Assembly: GCF_002000485.1 (NCBI RefSeq)
Contig: NZ_MLAJ01000001.1
Coordinates: 1 to 64,000 of the forward strand
Origin: Rodentibacter ratti
GTDB taxonomy: Bacteria; Pseudomonadota; Gammaproteobacteria; Enterobacterales; Pasteurellaceae
Direction: 5' to 3'
DNA length: 64,000 nt
Shown: in pieces, positions 7,980 to 18,116 of the stretch
How the letters are laid out: every line of letters begins with the position of its first letter
Numbering within the stretch: position 1 is the stretch's first letter
Made by a program: the position numbers and the translations under genes
The notes under the pieces: generated by a model
The model's input: only the letters and a program-made list of their open reading frames with translations
Databases searched by the model: none
Told to the model about the DNA's origin: nothing

Positions 7980-10900
7980 ATGTCTATTTCACTCTCTAAA
8001 ACTTACTCTCCCGCACGTCGAATCATTACAGAAAATTATCGTCTTGACGAAAAAACGGCGGTTGATCAGCTAATGGAAACACTTGATTTAACTGAAGAAC
8101 AAGAAAAACGTATTACGGATCATGCGACCAAGCTCATTAATAAATTACGTCATATTAAACAAAAACAATATGGTGCAGACGCGTTGATGGAAGAGTTTTC
8201 GCTAAGTTCAGAGGAAGGTGTGGCATTGATGTGCTTGGCAGAAGCCTTACTACGTATCCCTGATGATAAAACCCGTGATGACCTCATCTACGAAAAATTA
8301 CAAGATGGTAATTGGCAATCTCACCTAGGCAATTCAAAATCTTTTTTCATTAATGCCGCCAGTTATGGCTTGATGTTCGGAAGAAAAGTTAGTGAGAATC
8401 TTACAGAAACCCAACTCAATAACAACCTAAAAAATCTCTTTTCCCGTTTTGCTGCACCGGTCATGCGTCAAATCATGGTGAAGTCTATGCAGATTATAGG
8501 GAAACAATTTGTCGCAGGCATAAATATACATGAAGCGCTGAAACATATCCAACCCCGCTACCAAAAAGGATTTACCTTTTCATTCGATATGCTGGGCGAA
8601 GCGGCTATGACTGCGACCGATGCGGATCGTTACTTCAACGATTATTTACATGCCATTGAAGAAGTCGGAAAAAATGCCGTTGATCGAAATATTTACAATG
8701 GTAATAGTATTTCAGTGAAACTTTCCGCTATTCATCCTAAATATAATCGAGCCAAATATGATCGCACAATGAATGAGCTTTATCCTCGAGTAAAACAACT
8801 CTTCTTAACAGCACAAAAATACAACATTAGTGTGAATATTGATGCAGAAGAAGCCAATCGCCTCGAACTCTCTCTGGATTTAATCGAAAAATTACTTGAT
8901 GAGCCGGAACTCAAAGACTATAAAGGTATTGGTTTTGTTGTGCAAAGCTACTCCAAACGCTGCCCTTATGTTTTAGATTACTTGATCAATCTTGCCCGTG
9001 AAAAACAACATTATTTGATGATACGACTAGTCAAAGGTGCTTACTGGGATAGTGAAATCAAATGGGCACAAACTGACGGTTTAGATGATTTCCCACTTTT
9101 CACCCGTAAAAATCATACTGATATTGCCTATGTTGCTTGCGCCAAAAAATTGTTGGCTGCACAGGATGTCATTTACCCCCAGTTTGCTACTCATAACGTG
9201 CTAACAATGTGTACCATTTATGAACTCGGACAAGGAAAAAAATTTGAGTTTCAGTGCTTATACGGTATGGGTGAAAATCTTTACGATAATATCGTGGGTA
9301 ATGAAAACTTCAACCAACAAGTACGGGTTTATACGCCTGTCGGTACTCATGAAACCTTGCTTGCTTATCTTGTCCGCCGTTTACTTGAAAATGGAGCCAA
9401 CTCCTCCTTTGTCCATCAATTAGTGGATGAAAGCATTCCTGTTTCTCAGTTAGTCACACCGCCGTGGAAACTTTACAGTAAATCCAATGGCGAACCAAAT
9501 AAACTGGTACGTAAACCCCTTGAATTATTTCGCGATCGTCTTAATTCTGCCGGTTTTGACTTAACCAATGAGCTGGTATTGGGAAAACTTGAGCAAGCCT
9601 TAAATAATGCACAAATTGAAAATGCAGAATCAATTACTGTGCTGACCAATCCGACTCAACAAGCCATACAGCATGTGAAAAATCCTGCCAAACTAGCAGA
9701 AACAGTGGGAGAAATACGTTTCTTAGAAATTGATCAAGCACAAACCGTATTTTCAGCCGCCAACAACCTAAACTGGAACACACAAAGTGCGGTTGAAAAA
9801 GCCAATGTTTTACGTAAAGCGGCTGATCTCTATGAAGAAAATCATGGATTATTGATGAAATTAGCAATGATTGAAGCAGGTAAAACATTAACAAATGCCA
9901 TTGCAGAACTTCGGGAAGCCGTTGATTTTCTCCGTTATTATGCCAACCAACTCGAACATTTAGCCGCTATCGATAGACTTGGTGAAGCTCGTGGCAAAGT
10001 GCTTTGTATTTCCCCTTGGAATTTCCCATTAGCAATCTTTACCGGTCAAATTGCCGCTTCTCTCACAGCCGGTAATGCGGTGATTGCCAAACCGGCAGAA
10101 CAAACCTCACTCATTGCTTATGCTGCAGTAAAATTACTGCACCAAGCCGGCGTTCCAACAGAAACTTTACAACTTGTATTAGGCGCAGGTGATCTTGGTG
10201 CGGCACTCGTTCAACAACCATTTGACGGAGTAGTATTCACCGGTTCAACTGAAGTGGCAAAACTTATCGAAAAACGTTTAGCCGTTGCCGATAATGATCC
10301 TGTTTTGATTGCGGAAACAGGCGGGCAAAATGTACTGGTAGTCGATAGCTCCGCTCTACCGGAGCAAGTGGTAGCAGATGTATTAAGTTCCGCTTTTGAC
10401 TCAGCCGGTCAACGCTGCTCTGCTCTCCGGATTCTGTTATTACAGGAAGAAATTGCCGATCAATACTATCGAATGATTAGCGAAGCCATGAAAGAATTAA
10501 GTCTTGGTGATCCTCGTTTACTTGAAACAGATATTGGTCCAGTCATTGACGAAGAGGCAAAACAAAACTTACTCAATCATCAAGCTAATATGCGTAAGGT
10601 AGCGCTATCTTATACTGAACTGGATGTGCTGGAAGGCGGACATTTTATCGCCCCATCCATTTATCTATTGGACAATCTCAATCAACTACAAAGAGAAGTA
10701 TTCGGCCCAATTCTTCACATCATTCGTTATCGCAAAGATGAACTCGTTACCGTACTTGATGAGGTAAACAAAAAAGGCTATGCCCTCACCGGGGGCTGCC
10801 ACAGCCGAATTAGTAAACAAATGAATTTCGTGGAAAAACACCTCAATTGCGGCAATTTCTATATTAACCGAAATATCGTGGGGGCTGTCGTGGGAGTACA

Positions 10901-11432
10901 ACCATTCGGCGGGCATGGTTTATCCGGCACAGGACCTAAAGCAGGAGGAGAATTTTATCTGCAACGCTTAACCCGTACACCAAATTATTACAGTCAATTT
11001 GGTGATGAAAACAGTCTCCCACAATCTAAACCGGTATTGGAAAGTATTACCGGCGAACATAACAGCCTTGCTTATTTACCTTGTGAGGTCGCAATCCTTA
11101 ATGGCGATTTATCTGCTTCTCAAGCTGCGGCAGAAAAATTATTATCAGCCGGTTTCAGTGTTCTGGTAGAGCCAAGTCACCCGCTTGCCCAAAGTCAGCA
11201 AACCGGCATTCGAGTTGATACTAAACTCGGATATTGCCAAAAAGGTATCTATTTAACCGCACTTGATACACAACGCCGCCTATGGTTAGCTGAAAACAGT
11301 AAAGCGATTTTTAAATGTTTCGACTGGCGTACAACACAAGATTTATTACCTTTATACGATGAATTCTCCCGTAGCTATAACACAACGGCAGCAGGCGGAA
11401 ATACATCATTAATGGCAGCAGAGGAACATTGA
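7980..11432 (+). CDS. putA: Bifunctional proline dehydrogenase / delta-1-pyrroline-5-carboxylate dehydrogenase, no DNA-binding domain
   Basis: PutA oxidises proline to glutamate: an FAD proline dehydrogenase domain feeds a NAD-dependent aldehyde dehydrogenase domain. The 1150-residue protein shows the PRODH barrel (FSFDMLGEAAMT, SVKLSAIHP, RLVKGAYWD) in the first half. The ALDH domain follows, with SPWNFP, the glutamate in ETGGQN and catalytic Cys813 in GQRCSA. A C-terminal domain ends in NTTAAGGNTSLM. Unlike E. coli PutA (1320) it starts directly at the helical region, without the ribbon-helix-helix repressor domain, so it is a type B PutA and probably cannot repress its own genes. AAAGGA lies 7 nt before the ATG. 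The transporter putP follows. Confidence 0.95.
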   Translation: MSISLSKTYSPARRIITENYRLDEKTAVDQLMETLDLTEEQEKRITDHATKLINKLRHIKQKQYGADALMEEFSLSSEEGVALMCLAEALLRIPDDKTRDDLIYEKLQDGNWQSHLGNSKSFFINAASYGLMFGRKVSENLTETQLNNNLKNLFSRFAAPVMRQIMVKSMQIIGKQFVAGINIHEALKHIQPRYQKGFTFSFDMLGEAAMTATDADRYFNDYLHAIEEVGKNAVDRNIYNGNSISVKLSAIHPKYNRAKYDRTMNELYPRVKQLFLTAQKYNISVNIDAEEANRLELSLDLIEKLLDEPELKDYKGIGFVVQSYSKRCPYVLDYLINLAREKQHYLMIRLVKGAYWDSEIKWAQTDGLDDFPLFTRKNHTDIAYVACAKKLLAAQDVIYPQFATHNVLTMCTIYELGQGKKFEFQCLYGMGENLYDNIVGNENFNQQVRVYTPVGTHETLLAYLVRRLLENGANSSFVHQLVDESIPVSQLVTPPWKLYSKSNGEPNKLVRKPLELFRDRLNSAGFDLTNELVLGKLEQALNNAQIENAESITVLTNPTQQAIQHVKNPAKLAETVGEIRFLEIDQAQTVFSAANNLNWNTQSAVEKANVLRKAADLYEENHGLLMKLAMIEAGKTLTNAIAELREAVDFLRYYANQLEHLAAIDRLGEARGKVLCISPWNFPLAIFTGQIAASLTAGNAVIAKPAEQTSLIAYAAVKLLHQAGVPTETLQLVLGAGDLGAALVQQPFDGVVFTGSTEVAKLIEKRLAVADNDPVLIAETGGQNVLVVDSSALPEQVVADVLSSAFDSAGQRCSALRILLLQEEIADQYYRMISEAMKELSLGDPRLLETDIGPVIDEEAKQNLLNHQANMRKVALSYTELDVLEGGHFIAPSIYLLDNLNQLQREVFGPILHIIRYRKDELVTVLDEVNKKGYALTGGCHSRISKQMNFVEKHLNCGNFYINRNIVGAVVGVQPFGGHGLSGTGPKAGGEFYLQRLTRTPNYYSQFGDENSLPQSKPVLESITGEHNSLAYLPCEVAILNGDLSASQAAAEKLLSAGFSVLVEPSHPLAQSQQTGIRVDTKLGYCQKGIYLTALDTQRRLWLAENSKAIFKCFDWRTTQDLLPLYDEFSRSYNTTAAGGNTSLMAAEEH

Positions 11433-11598
11433 TTTAAAAAGTCTGTAAAAAAATCACAATCTTTGTTTTCTTTTTATGATTAACAAGCGACAATAACGCC
11501 CTTTGTAGAATGGGGTTGATTCAGTCACAATAAGTTATATCTAAAATGACAGAATAAATCCCCTACATGGACTAGTACCTTATAACAGGAGTAAAGCT

Positions 11599-13089
11599 AT
11601 GCAGATTTACATCACATTCGGCTTGTATTTATTGGTAATTTTAGGCATCGGTTTGTATGCTTATCGTTCCACTCAAAACTTTGACGATTACATACTTGGC
11701 GGACGAAAAATGGGAAGTTTCGTAACCGCAATGTCCGCCGGAGCTTCCGATATGTCAGGTTGGCTCTTAATGGGATTGCCAGGTGCAATTTACCTCTCTG
11801 GCTTATCCGAAGCATGGATTGCTGTTGGACTAACCGTCGGCGCATTTCTAAACTACAAAATTGTCGCAGGTCGTTTACGTATTTTCACTGAAAAATATAA
11901 TAATGCTCTTACTTTACCGGAATTCTTCGCCCAACGATTCCCACGTCAAAAGAAAACGTTAAAAATCATTTCATCTTCCATTATTTTATTTTTCTTCACA
12001 ATTTACTGTGCTTCCGGTGTCGTCGCAGGCGCAAAATTGTTCCAAAGTTTACTTGGATTAGATTATTACACTGCCCTTTGGTTAGGTGCAATCGCAACAA
12101 TTGCTTATACCTTTATCGGTGGTTACTTAGCCGTGTCTTGGAGTGATACTATCCAAGCCTCTTTAATGATTTTTGCACTCATTCTTGCGCCGGTGATGGC
12201 ATTCGTCAATATTGGATGGGACGAAATCAACGCAGCATTAGAGGCTAAATCTGCTGCAACAAACATTCCATATAGCAACTGGTTACACAATGTATCGGGA
12301 ATTGGCGTTATTTCTGCTCTTGCTTGGGGGTTAGGCTATTTTGGACAACCACACATTTTGGCCCGTTTCATGGCGGCAGATTCTGTGTCAGCACTTAATA
12401 AAGCACGTACAATCGGTATTGTGTGGATGTTCCTCTGTCTGGGAGGGGCAGTATCGGTAGGGTACTTCGGTTTAGCTTATTTCACTCACCAAAATATCCC
12501 TCTCGAGAATGCAGAATCTATCTTTATTGAGCTTTCAAAAGTCATGTTTAATCCGTGGGTTGTTGGCGTTGTATTATCTGCAATTTTAGCGGCAGTGATG
12601 AGTACACTTTCAGCTCAATTATTAATGTGTTCAGCCGCAATTACTGAAGATTTCTACAAAGGTTTTTTCCGTAAAAATGCATCGAGCCAAGAATTAGTAT
12701 GGGTTGGTCGATTAATGGTATTAGTCATTTCTGTCGTGGCCATTATCATCGCTCAAGATCCGAACTCTAAAGTAATGGGATTGGTATCTTATGCTTGGGC
12801 AGGCTTCGGTGCGGCATTCGGCCCTGTCGTCATTCTCTCACTCTTTAATCGTAATATTAGTTCTAAAGCAGCATTATGGGGAATGTTATCAGGTGCAGTA
12901 ACCGTTGTTATTTGGAGTCCATTAATGAAATTCTTAGGCTGGGATGATTTATCTCAACTTTATGAAATTATCCCGGGTTTCTTAGTTTGCTCATTTATTA
13001 CGCTCAGCTCCTCTGTATTCGCTCCTGTGCATCCACTTGTTGCCGAACAATTTGACGAAGCATTAGCGGAATTCGAATCCAGAAAATAA
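11599..13089 (+). CDS. putP: Sodium/proline symporter
   Basis: PutP imports proline with sodium across the inner membrane. The 496-residue protein belongs to the SSS family, with about 13 predicted membrane segments. Visible motifs include FDDYILGGRKMG at residues 28-39, SAGASDMSGWLLMGLPGA and a long GYFGQPHILARFMA segment. The length matches E. coli PutP (502). A ribosome site AGGAG lies before the ATG. The 166-bp gap after putA contains no terminator that I can see, so putAP may be cotranscribed. A separate promoter in the gap is possible. Confidence 0.94.
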   Translation: MQIYITFGLYLLVILGIGLYAYRSTQNFDDYILGGRKMGSFVTAMSAGASDMSGWLLMGLPGAIYLSGLSEAWIAVGLTVGAFLNYKIVAGRLRIFTEKYNNALTLPEFFAQRFPRQKKTLKIISSSIILFFFTIYCASGVVAGAKLFQSLLGLDYYTALWLGAIATIAYTFIGGYLAVSWSDTIQASLMIFALILAPVMAFVNIGWDEINAALEAKSAATNIPYSNWLHNVSGIGVISALAWGLGYFGQPHILARFMAADSVSALNKARTIGIVWMFLCLGGAVSVGYFGLAYFTHQNIPLENAESIFIELSKVMFNPWVVGVVLSAILAAVMSTLSAQLLMCSAAITEDFYKGFFRKNASSQELVWVGRLMVLVISVVAIIIAQDPNSKVMGLVSYAWAGFGAAFGPVVILSLFNRNISSKAALWGMLSGAVTVVIWSPLMKFLGWDDLSQLYEIIPGFLVCSFITLSSSVFAPVHPLVAEQFDEALAEFESRK

Positions 13090-13127
13090 CTAAAAACGAG
13101 GATTATCACTAAATAAACAAATTCAGG

Positions 13128-13150
13128 TTTGTGCAACTGCTACGTAATAC
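13128..13150. repeat. 23-nt intergenic repeat, copy 2
   Basis: This matches the repeat at 81-103 at 21 of 23 bases, in the same plus-strand orientation. It lies just after putP and 10 bp before the USS-pair terminator. Confidence 0.5.
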
Positions 13151-13159
13151 TAAAAACTC

Positions 13160-13190
13160 AAAGTGCGGTTAAAATTAACCGCACTTTTTT
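13160..13190. terminator. Bidirectional USS-pair terminator between putP and bioB
   Basis: Two inverted uptake signal cores form a 13-bp perfect stem (13160-13172 with 13175-13187), flanked by A and T runs. It can serve both convergent genes. Confidence 0.9.
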
Positions 13191-13197
13191 ATAATCG

Positions 13198-14214
13198 CTA
13201 TTCTATCTCAAGAACTTTCCGATTTTCTTCTGTTTCCGGTTCAAGGTCGAGTTTTGCCATAAGTAATTGATCACCATCTTCTTCCGGGTTACCGGTAACA
13301 AGCAATTTATCACCATAGAAAATAGAATTGGCGCCAGCCATAAAACACATCGCCTGCATTTCTTCTGTCATACCTTGACGTCCTGCCGATAAGCGAACAT
13401 AACTTTTTGGCATGGTAATTCTTGCAACAGCAATAGTACGAACAAATTCCGTCCAGTCCAAATCTTCAGCCTCCGCAAGAGGAGTCCCCTCTACTTTGAC
13501 TAATTGATTAATGGGAACCGATTCAGGTTGAGGATCTAAATTTGCAAGGCTGGCAATCAGTCCGGCTCGTTCTTTACGGGTTTCATTCATCCCCACAATA
13601 CCACCACAACAAACTTTTAAACCCGCTTTACGCACTTTACCTAGGGTACTTAAGCGATCATCAAAACGACGTGTACTGATGACCTCATGATAATTTTCCG
13701 GAGCAGTATCGAGATTATGATTATAATAATCTAACCCTGCCTCTTTCAATTCTTCTGCCATTCCATCTTGCAACAATCCAAAAGTACCACAAGTCTCTAA
13801 GCCAAGATCTTTTACTGCCTTAATAATTTGCGTTACTTTTTCCATATCTTTAGGTTTTGGCCCTCGCCATGCCGCCCCCATACAAAATCGCCCTGCACCA
13901 CGGGATTTTGCGATTTTGGCTTTGGCAATAACTTCATCTACATCCAATAATTGCTGATTTTGCACACCGGTTTGGTAACGTGCTGATTGCGGACAATAAC
14001 CACAATCTTCCGGACAACCACCGGTTTTTATAGACATCAATGTTGAAAGTTGAATTGCCTGCGGATTGAAATGTTCACGATGCACTTGCGCAGCACGATA
14101 AATCAATTCTAAAAAAGGGGTTTCATATAATGCCTCTACTTTACAAACAGACCAATACTCCACTGAGGGATGAGGCGTAATTTCACTTAATTGAACAGAT
14201 TGTGTGGTTGTCAT
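13198..14214 (-). CDS. bioB: Biotin synthase
   Basis: BioB is a radical SAM enzyme that inserts sulfur into dethiobiotin to form biotin. The 338-residue protein carries the radical SAM cysteines in CPEDCGYC (Cys67, Cys71, Cys74). It also has YNHNLDT, the cysteines of [14 protein letters not shown] and the arginine in YVRLSAGR, which belong to the [2Fe-2S] cluster region. The length fits the family (346 in E. coli). No other bio gene is next to it; thiQ is 8 bp upstream on the same strand, so it may be read through from the thiamine operon. Confidence 0.95.
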   Translation of the reverse strand: MTTTQSVQLSEITPHPSVEYWSVCKVEALYETPFLELIYRAAQVHREHFNPQAIQLSTLMSIKTGGCPEDCGYCPQSARYQTGVQNQQLLDVDEVIAKAKIAKSRGAGRFCMGAAWRGPKPKDMEKVTQIIKAVKDLGLETCGTFGLLQDGMAEELKEAGLDYYNHNLDTAPENYHEVISTRRFDDRLSTLGKVRKAGLKVCCGGIVGMNETRKERAGLIASLANLDPQPESVPINQLVKVEGTPLAEAEDLDWTEFVRTIAVARITMPKSYVRLSAGRQGMTEEMQAMCFMAGANSIFYGDKLLVTGNPEEDGDQLLMAKLDLEPETEENRKVLEIE

Positions 14215-14222
14215 AATTTTTC

Positions 14223-14852
14223 CTATAAATTTTGTCCTTGATGAATATGAATAATACGATCAATATGCCCTTCTAATTCTTTCGGCTGGTGCGTAACAAG
14301 CAGCAAGGTTAGCATCTTTTCATTACATAACTGGTCGATCAACTTTAACATTTCCATACGCAATTGCGGATCAAGTGCAGAGAAAGGCTCATCTAATAAT
14401 AAAATAGGTTTATCGCGTAACAAACAACGTGCCAATGCAACACGTTGTTTTTGTCCACCGGAAAGTGCGGTTGATTTTCTCGTTAAAAAATCCTGTAAAT
14501 TGACCGCACTTGCCGCCTGTTCAATCCGTATTTTCTCTTCTCTTGAAAGAGACAAATTCGGTTTTAAACCTAATGCAATATTTTCCGCAACGGTCAAATG
14601 TGTGAACAAATTATTTTCTTGAAACAACATCGAAACAGGGCGTTCATAAGGTGCGCTTCTTGTGTGATTTTCACCGTTAAGCCAGATTTCGCCCTCACTG
14701 GCATAATCAAAACCGGCGATCAAATTTAATAAGGTACTTTTCCCTGCCCCACTCTCACCGATAATTGCAACTTTTTCTTGCCTCGCAATATGTAAATCAA
14801 ATTTCATCGGCATAGATTGATAATTAAATTTCACTTGTTTTAATTTAATCAT
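14223..14852 (-). CDS. thiQ: Thiamine ABC transporter, ATP-binding protein
   Basis: ThiQ powers the ThiBPQ importer for thiamine and its phosphates. The 209-residue protein has Walker [10 protein letters not shown], the signature LSGGQKQR and Walker [13 protein letters not shown], then a switch histidine in LVTHQPKE. I chose the ATG at 14852, giving [15 protein letters not shown] precedes it and the start overlaps the end of thiP by 8 bp, as expected for translational coupling. A longer frame to 14891 lies wholly inside thiP and is unlikely. Two USS lie inside the gene. Confidence 0.9.
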   Translation of the reverse strand: MIKLKQVKFNYQSMPMKFDLHIARQEKVAIIGESGAGKSTLLNLIAGFDYASEGEIWLNGENHTRSAPYERPVSMLFQENNLFTHLTVAENIALGLKPNLSLSREEKIRIEQAASAVNLQDFLTRKSTALSGGQKQRVALARCLLRDKPILLLDEPFSALDPQLRMEMLKLIDQLCNEKMLTLLLVTHQPKELEGHIDRIIHIHQGQNL

Positions 14853-16455
14853 TGTTTCCCCTATTACGCTCAATAAACATAAATAATGCAAGGCACAGGC
14901 TAAGTAAAATCAACGCTGTGATCGCCGCTTCTTGATTCCGATATTGCCCGATTTGTTGATAGAGCAAGTGTGGTAAAGAGGTAAAATCCGGGCTACCAAA
15001 TAACGCAATAGCGGTAAAATCCCCTAAAGAAAGCGTTGTCGCCAAAGCAAACGTGTATTTTAACGGTGCTTTTAATAAAGGATATTCAATTAATTTAAAA
15101 CGTTGCCACCCTATAAGATTTAATGATAAACATAGTTTTTCATAATACTGCATAGCTTCTTGCATCATTGGGGGATTTAAAATGCGAATCACAAAAGGCA
15201 TTGCCGCTAACGCATTACACAGTACGACAATAAAAAATAAATGTATATTAGTAAAATCTATTTCCTGCAAAAGTAAAAACAATCCCACCGCAAGAATTAA
15301 TGTTGGAATCGCTAAAATCATCATGCCGCCGGTTTGAATAAGTGTTGCAAACACAGGAAAATGAAGCCATTGTAGCTGACGGGAAAGTAAAAGTAATAAA
15401 AAAGAAAATACTATCGCTAATGCACCCGAAATCGGTGCCATAGAAATTGAATAGATTAACGCTTTCCATAATTGGGGATCTTGCCAAAAACTAAACCATT
15501 CACGGGCTGTCAAACCTTCCACGACAATATTCACTAATGGCATGAAAAGAAATAAACATACGCTAAACAACACAAAAATATTCAAAATTTTGACCGCACT
15601 TGAAGGGGGCATCTGCCAAATATAGCGTTGGGAAAGATTGGTTTCCGGTGGTTTGGCAAAAATTTGGGATAAACCAAACAATACAAAGCAAAAAACAAAT
15701 TGAATCAAGGCAAACAAAGCAGCTTTAGGAAAATCAAATTCAAAGAAAATAGCTTGATAAATAGCGACTTCCAAAGTGCTATTTTGTGGACCTCCGCCAA
15801 GAGAAAGCACGATAGTAAAACTGGTAAAACACAGCATAAAAATAAGCACAAAAGTCGGCAAAATCGAGTTTTTAAGATAAGGTATTTCAATTAAACGAAA
15901 AAATTGCCAACTTTTAATATTTAATTGTGCGGCTAATTGATGTTGTTCTACGGGAATCGCTTGCAAGGCTTGCAGTGTTACCCTCGCCGCAAGGGGAATA
16001 TTAAAAAATAGATGTGCAATTAATATGCCGTTCAGTCCATAAATGGTCGGTTTCCAATGAATCCCCAACCATTGCATGAGTTGGCTTAACCAGCCCGTCG
16101 TGCCATAAATTCCGAGTAAGCCAAAGATCGCCAACAGAGCCGGCAATACAAAAGTCAGGGAAAGTAAGCGCTGTATAAGGTGTTTCCCTAAGAAAGATTG
16201 ATAAAAAAGCGCACGGCCAAACAATGCGCCGATCAGCACGGAAAGTAGCGCCGATAAAAAGGCTTGTCCGAAACTAAAAAAGACAACCTGGTGTAAATAA
16301 TCGTCTTGCTTGAACGCTTCCCAAGAATAATTTCCACCAACAGAAAATACTGCAGAAAGCGATGTGGTATAAAGCAAAACAATGAAAAAAATGACCGCAC
16401 TTCCGCCAATATAATGACGAGGACGGAAATGCGGATGAAAAAACAGCGATATCAT
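14845..16455 (-). CDS. thiP: Thiamine ABC transporter, permease
   Basis: ThiP is the membrane channel of the thiamine importer. Its 536 residues equal the E. coli length. It is a fused double permease with about 12 membrane segments in two homologous halves. Each half carries the ABC permease EAA-type loop, as in [22 protein letters not shown] in the first half and the equivalent near [16 protein letters not shown] in the second. It follows thiB by a few bases. FbpB-type iron permeases look alike, but the binding protein and the riboswitch point to thiamine. Confidence 0.92.
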   Translation of the reverse strand: MISLFFHPHFRPRHYIGGSAVIFFIVLLYTTSLSAVFSVGGNYSWEAFKQDDYLHQVVFFSFGQAFLSALLSVLIGALFGRALFYQSFLGKHLIQRLLSLTFVLPALLAIFGLLGIYGTTGWLSQLMQWLGIHWKPTIYGLNGILIAHLFFNIPLAARVTLQALQAIPVEQHQLAAQLNIKSWQFFRLIEIPYLKNSILPTFVLIFMLCFTSFTIVLSLGGGPQNSTLEVAIYQAIFFEFDFPKAALFALIQFVFCFVLFGLSQIFAKPPETNLSQRYIWQMPPSSAVKILNIFVLFSVCLFLFMPLVNIVVEGLTAREWFSFWQDPQLWKALIYSISMAPISGALAIVFSFLLLLLSRQLQWLHFPVFATLIQTGGMMILAIPTLILAVGLFLLLQEIDFTNIHLFFIVVLCNALAAMPFVIRILNPPMMQEAMQYYEKLCLSLNLIGWQRFKLIEYPLLKAPLKYTFALATTLSLGDFTAIALFGSPDFTSLPHLLYQQIGQYRNQEAAITALILLSLCLALFMFIERNRGNND

Positions 16456-16461
16456 TCTGTA

Positions 16462-17460
16462 TTATTTAGAAAGCGCTTTTTGCCATTGGTTGATCCAAGT
16501 TTTTAATTGATCACCCGTGATTGTTGAGGTATCCAATACCGGTGAGTTTTGGGTATGTTTCTTTAACTCATCAATATGACTTTCGATAGGGCTGTCAATA
16601 ACAGGTAACATTACGTTATTTTTCGCAATATCGGCTTGCGCTTCCGGTGAAATCAGATAACCAAGAAAATAATCCGCACAAACATTATTGCGGTTAGCCA
16701 CTTTAGCCACCACTTCTACTTGTAATACGCCGCCTTCACTAAACTCCGTTGCCATATAGTTATCTTTTTGTTCAGAAAGGATATGATAAATTGGCGAAGT
16801 GTTTGTACTTAGCACGAGATCGCCCTCTCCTTTTAAGAATGCGCCATAAGCTTCAGTCCAACCTTTTGTCACTGTTACCGTGTGTTCAGATAAGGCTTTC
16901 CATACATTTTGTGCTTCGGCTTGCGGATAGAGTGCGTTTACCCAAAGTAATAAACCACGCCCGATACTGCTGGTACGGGGATCTTGATACAGAACTTTTA
17001 AATCCTTACGTTCAATCAACTCTTTCAGACTTTTTGGCGGATTAGTTAATTTATTCTTGTCGTAAATAAACGCATATTTTGCAAAATCAAAAGGCAAGAA
17101 TGTGCGATCATCCCATTTTATGGGTAAAGCCAATTTACTGAGATCAACTTGATTAGGCTCAAACATCGCTAATTTTTTTGCTTCATCCATTTGATGGTGA
17201 TCTAAGCCTAGCACCACATCTGCTTTAATTTTTTTCCCTTCTAAACGGACACGATTAAATAAAGTGCCATTGTTATCAAAAGCCACATAGTTTAATTGGC
17301 ATTGAGGAAATTGCTTCTCAAACCCCGCTTTTACCTTTGGCCCTGCGCTCCAGTCAGCACTAAAAGAGTCGTAAGTATAAACGGTAAGTGGTTGTGCAGT
17401 AGTTTGCGCAAATATAGAGGAGGCAAAAAGTGCGGTTGAAATGAGGATTATTTTCTTCAT
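16462..17460 (-). CDS. thiB: Thiamine-binding periplasmic protein
   Basis: ThiB (TbpA) captures thiamine, TMP and TPP in the periplasm. The 332-residue protein has a signal peptide (MKKIILISTALFASSIFAQ) followed by LTVYTYDSF, the hallmark start of the mature protein. Further family segments are DVVLGLD and VLYQDPRTSSIGRGLL. Ribosome site AAGGAC lies before the ATG. It is the first gene of thiBPQ and is preceded by a TPP riboswitch, which independently fixes the substrate. A USS lies within the signal-peptide coding region. Confidence 0.94.
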   Translation of the reverse strand: MKKIILISTALFASSIFAQTTAQPLTVYTYDSFSADWSAGPKVKAGFEKQFPQCQLNYVAFDNNGTLFNRVRLEGKKIKADVVLGLDHHQMDEAKKLAMFEPNQVDLSKLALPIKWDDRTFLPFDFAKYAFIYDKNKLTNPPKSLKELIERKDLKVLYQDPRTSSIGRGLLLWVNALYPQAEAQNVWKALSEHTVTVTKGWTEAYGAFLKGEGDLVLSTNTSPIYHILSEQKDNYMATEFSEGGVLQVEVVAKVANRNNVCADYFLGYLISPEAQADIAKNNVMLPVIDSPIESHIDELKKHTQNSPVLDTSTITGDQLKTWINQWQKALSK

Positions 17461-17510
17461 TATACTGTCCTTATAAAAATAGAAATGAAGAAACAGCCTA
17501 ATGAAAAGAG

Positions 17511-17587
17511 TTAGTTTCCTACGCCAGCATTATCTGTTTCAGGTTCACGGGTATCTCTCAGCCTAACAATGTTAGCACCCCGACTAA
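17511..17587 (-). promoter_or_regulatory. TPP riboswitch (thi box) of thiBPQ
   Basis: The minus strand carries the TPP aptamer core in order: CGGGGTGC, GGCTGAGA, ATACCC with GAACCTGA, then GATAATGCTGGCG and AGGAAACT. The closing P1 helix pairs TTAGT (17587-17583) with ACTAA (17515-17511). The aptamer ends about 50 nt before the thiB start. I see no U-tract terminator between the two, so control is probably at translation start, though this is inferred. Confidence 0.93.
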
Positions 17588-17663
17588 GGCTCAAAGTCTA
17601 TATAAACTTTAAAAAATACACAAGCACCTTAAAACAAAACTGTTAGTTTGATCACAAAATTTA

Positions 17664-17693
17664 AACAAAAAGAAACCCGCATAAGCGGGTTTC
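17664..17693 (-). terminator. Terminator of grxD
   Basis: A 9-bp stem GAAACCCGC/GCGGGTTTC with a 4-nt loop is followed on the minus strand by TTTTTGTTT. Confidence 0.85.
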
Positions 17694-17705
17694 AGAAACA
17701 GAAGA

Positions 17706-18032
17706 TTAAGCCTGGTGTTTTGCTGCCACTTCACTTAATAAAGTTTGTAACTCACCGGCTTGATACATTTCTAACATGATATCGCACCCTCCTATTAATT
17801 CGCCTTCAACCCATAATTGTGGGAAAGTTGGCCAATTAGCGTAAGCAGGTAATTCAGCACGAATATCCGGATGCTGAAGAATGTCCACATAACCAAAAGG
17901 TACTTTACAGTTCATTAATGCCTCCGATGCACGGGCGGAAAAACCACAAGAAGGCAATTTCGGTGAACCTTTCATATAAATTAAAATTGGGTTTTCGCTG
18001 ATTTGTTTTTTGATTTTGTCTAACGTTTCCAT
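17706..18032 (-). CDS. grxD: Monothiol glutaredoxin (Grx4 type)
   Basis: GrxD carries a [2Fe-2S] cluster bound with glutathione and works in iron-sulfur delivery and iron sensing. The 108-residue product has the single active-site cysteine in CGFS (Cys29), preceded by YMKGSPKLPS, and WPTFPQLW plus GGCDI for glutathione binding. I chose the ATG at 18032, giving METLDKIKKQ, which aligns with the start of E. coli Grx4; GGGGAA lies upstream. An in-frame ATG at 18071 lies in the promoter region and is rejected. ompA is a near neighbour, as I remember for H. influenzae. Confidence 0.94.
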   Translation of the reverse strand: METLDKIKKQISENPILIYMKGSPKLPSCGFSARASEALMNCKVPFGYVDILQHPDIRAELPAYANWPTFPQLWVEGELIGGCDIMLEMYQAGELQTLLSEVAAKHQA

Positions 18033-18061
18033 AATGTTCCCCATAAAAAATGTAGGTGTGC

Positions 18062-18089
18062 ATTCTAACATAAGTTAGAGGTATCACAA
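18062..18089 (-). promoter_or_regulatory. Probable promoter of grxD
   Basis: Minus-strand TTGTGA and TAGAAT are separated by 16 bp, with the -10 about 30 bp before the grxD start. Assigned by eye. Confidence 0.5.
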
Positions 18090-18116
18090 ATTAGAACTTG
18101 AGTGATTATGTCAGGT

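Noticed and set aside
9634-9894. Open frame on the minus strand within putA
   Set aside because: Shadow of the coding strand; putA is continuous and conserved here.
14853-14891. Upstream extension of thiQ
   Set aside because: It lies inside thiP and adds residues foreign to the family; the ATG at 14852 has a good ribosome site.
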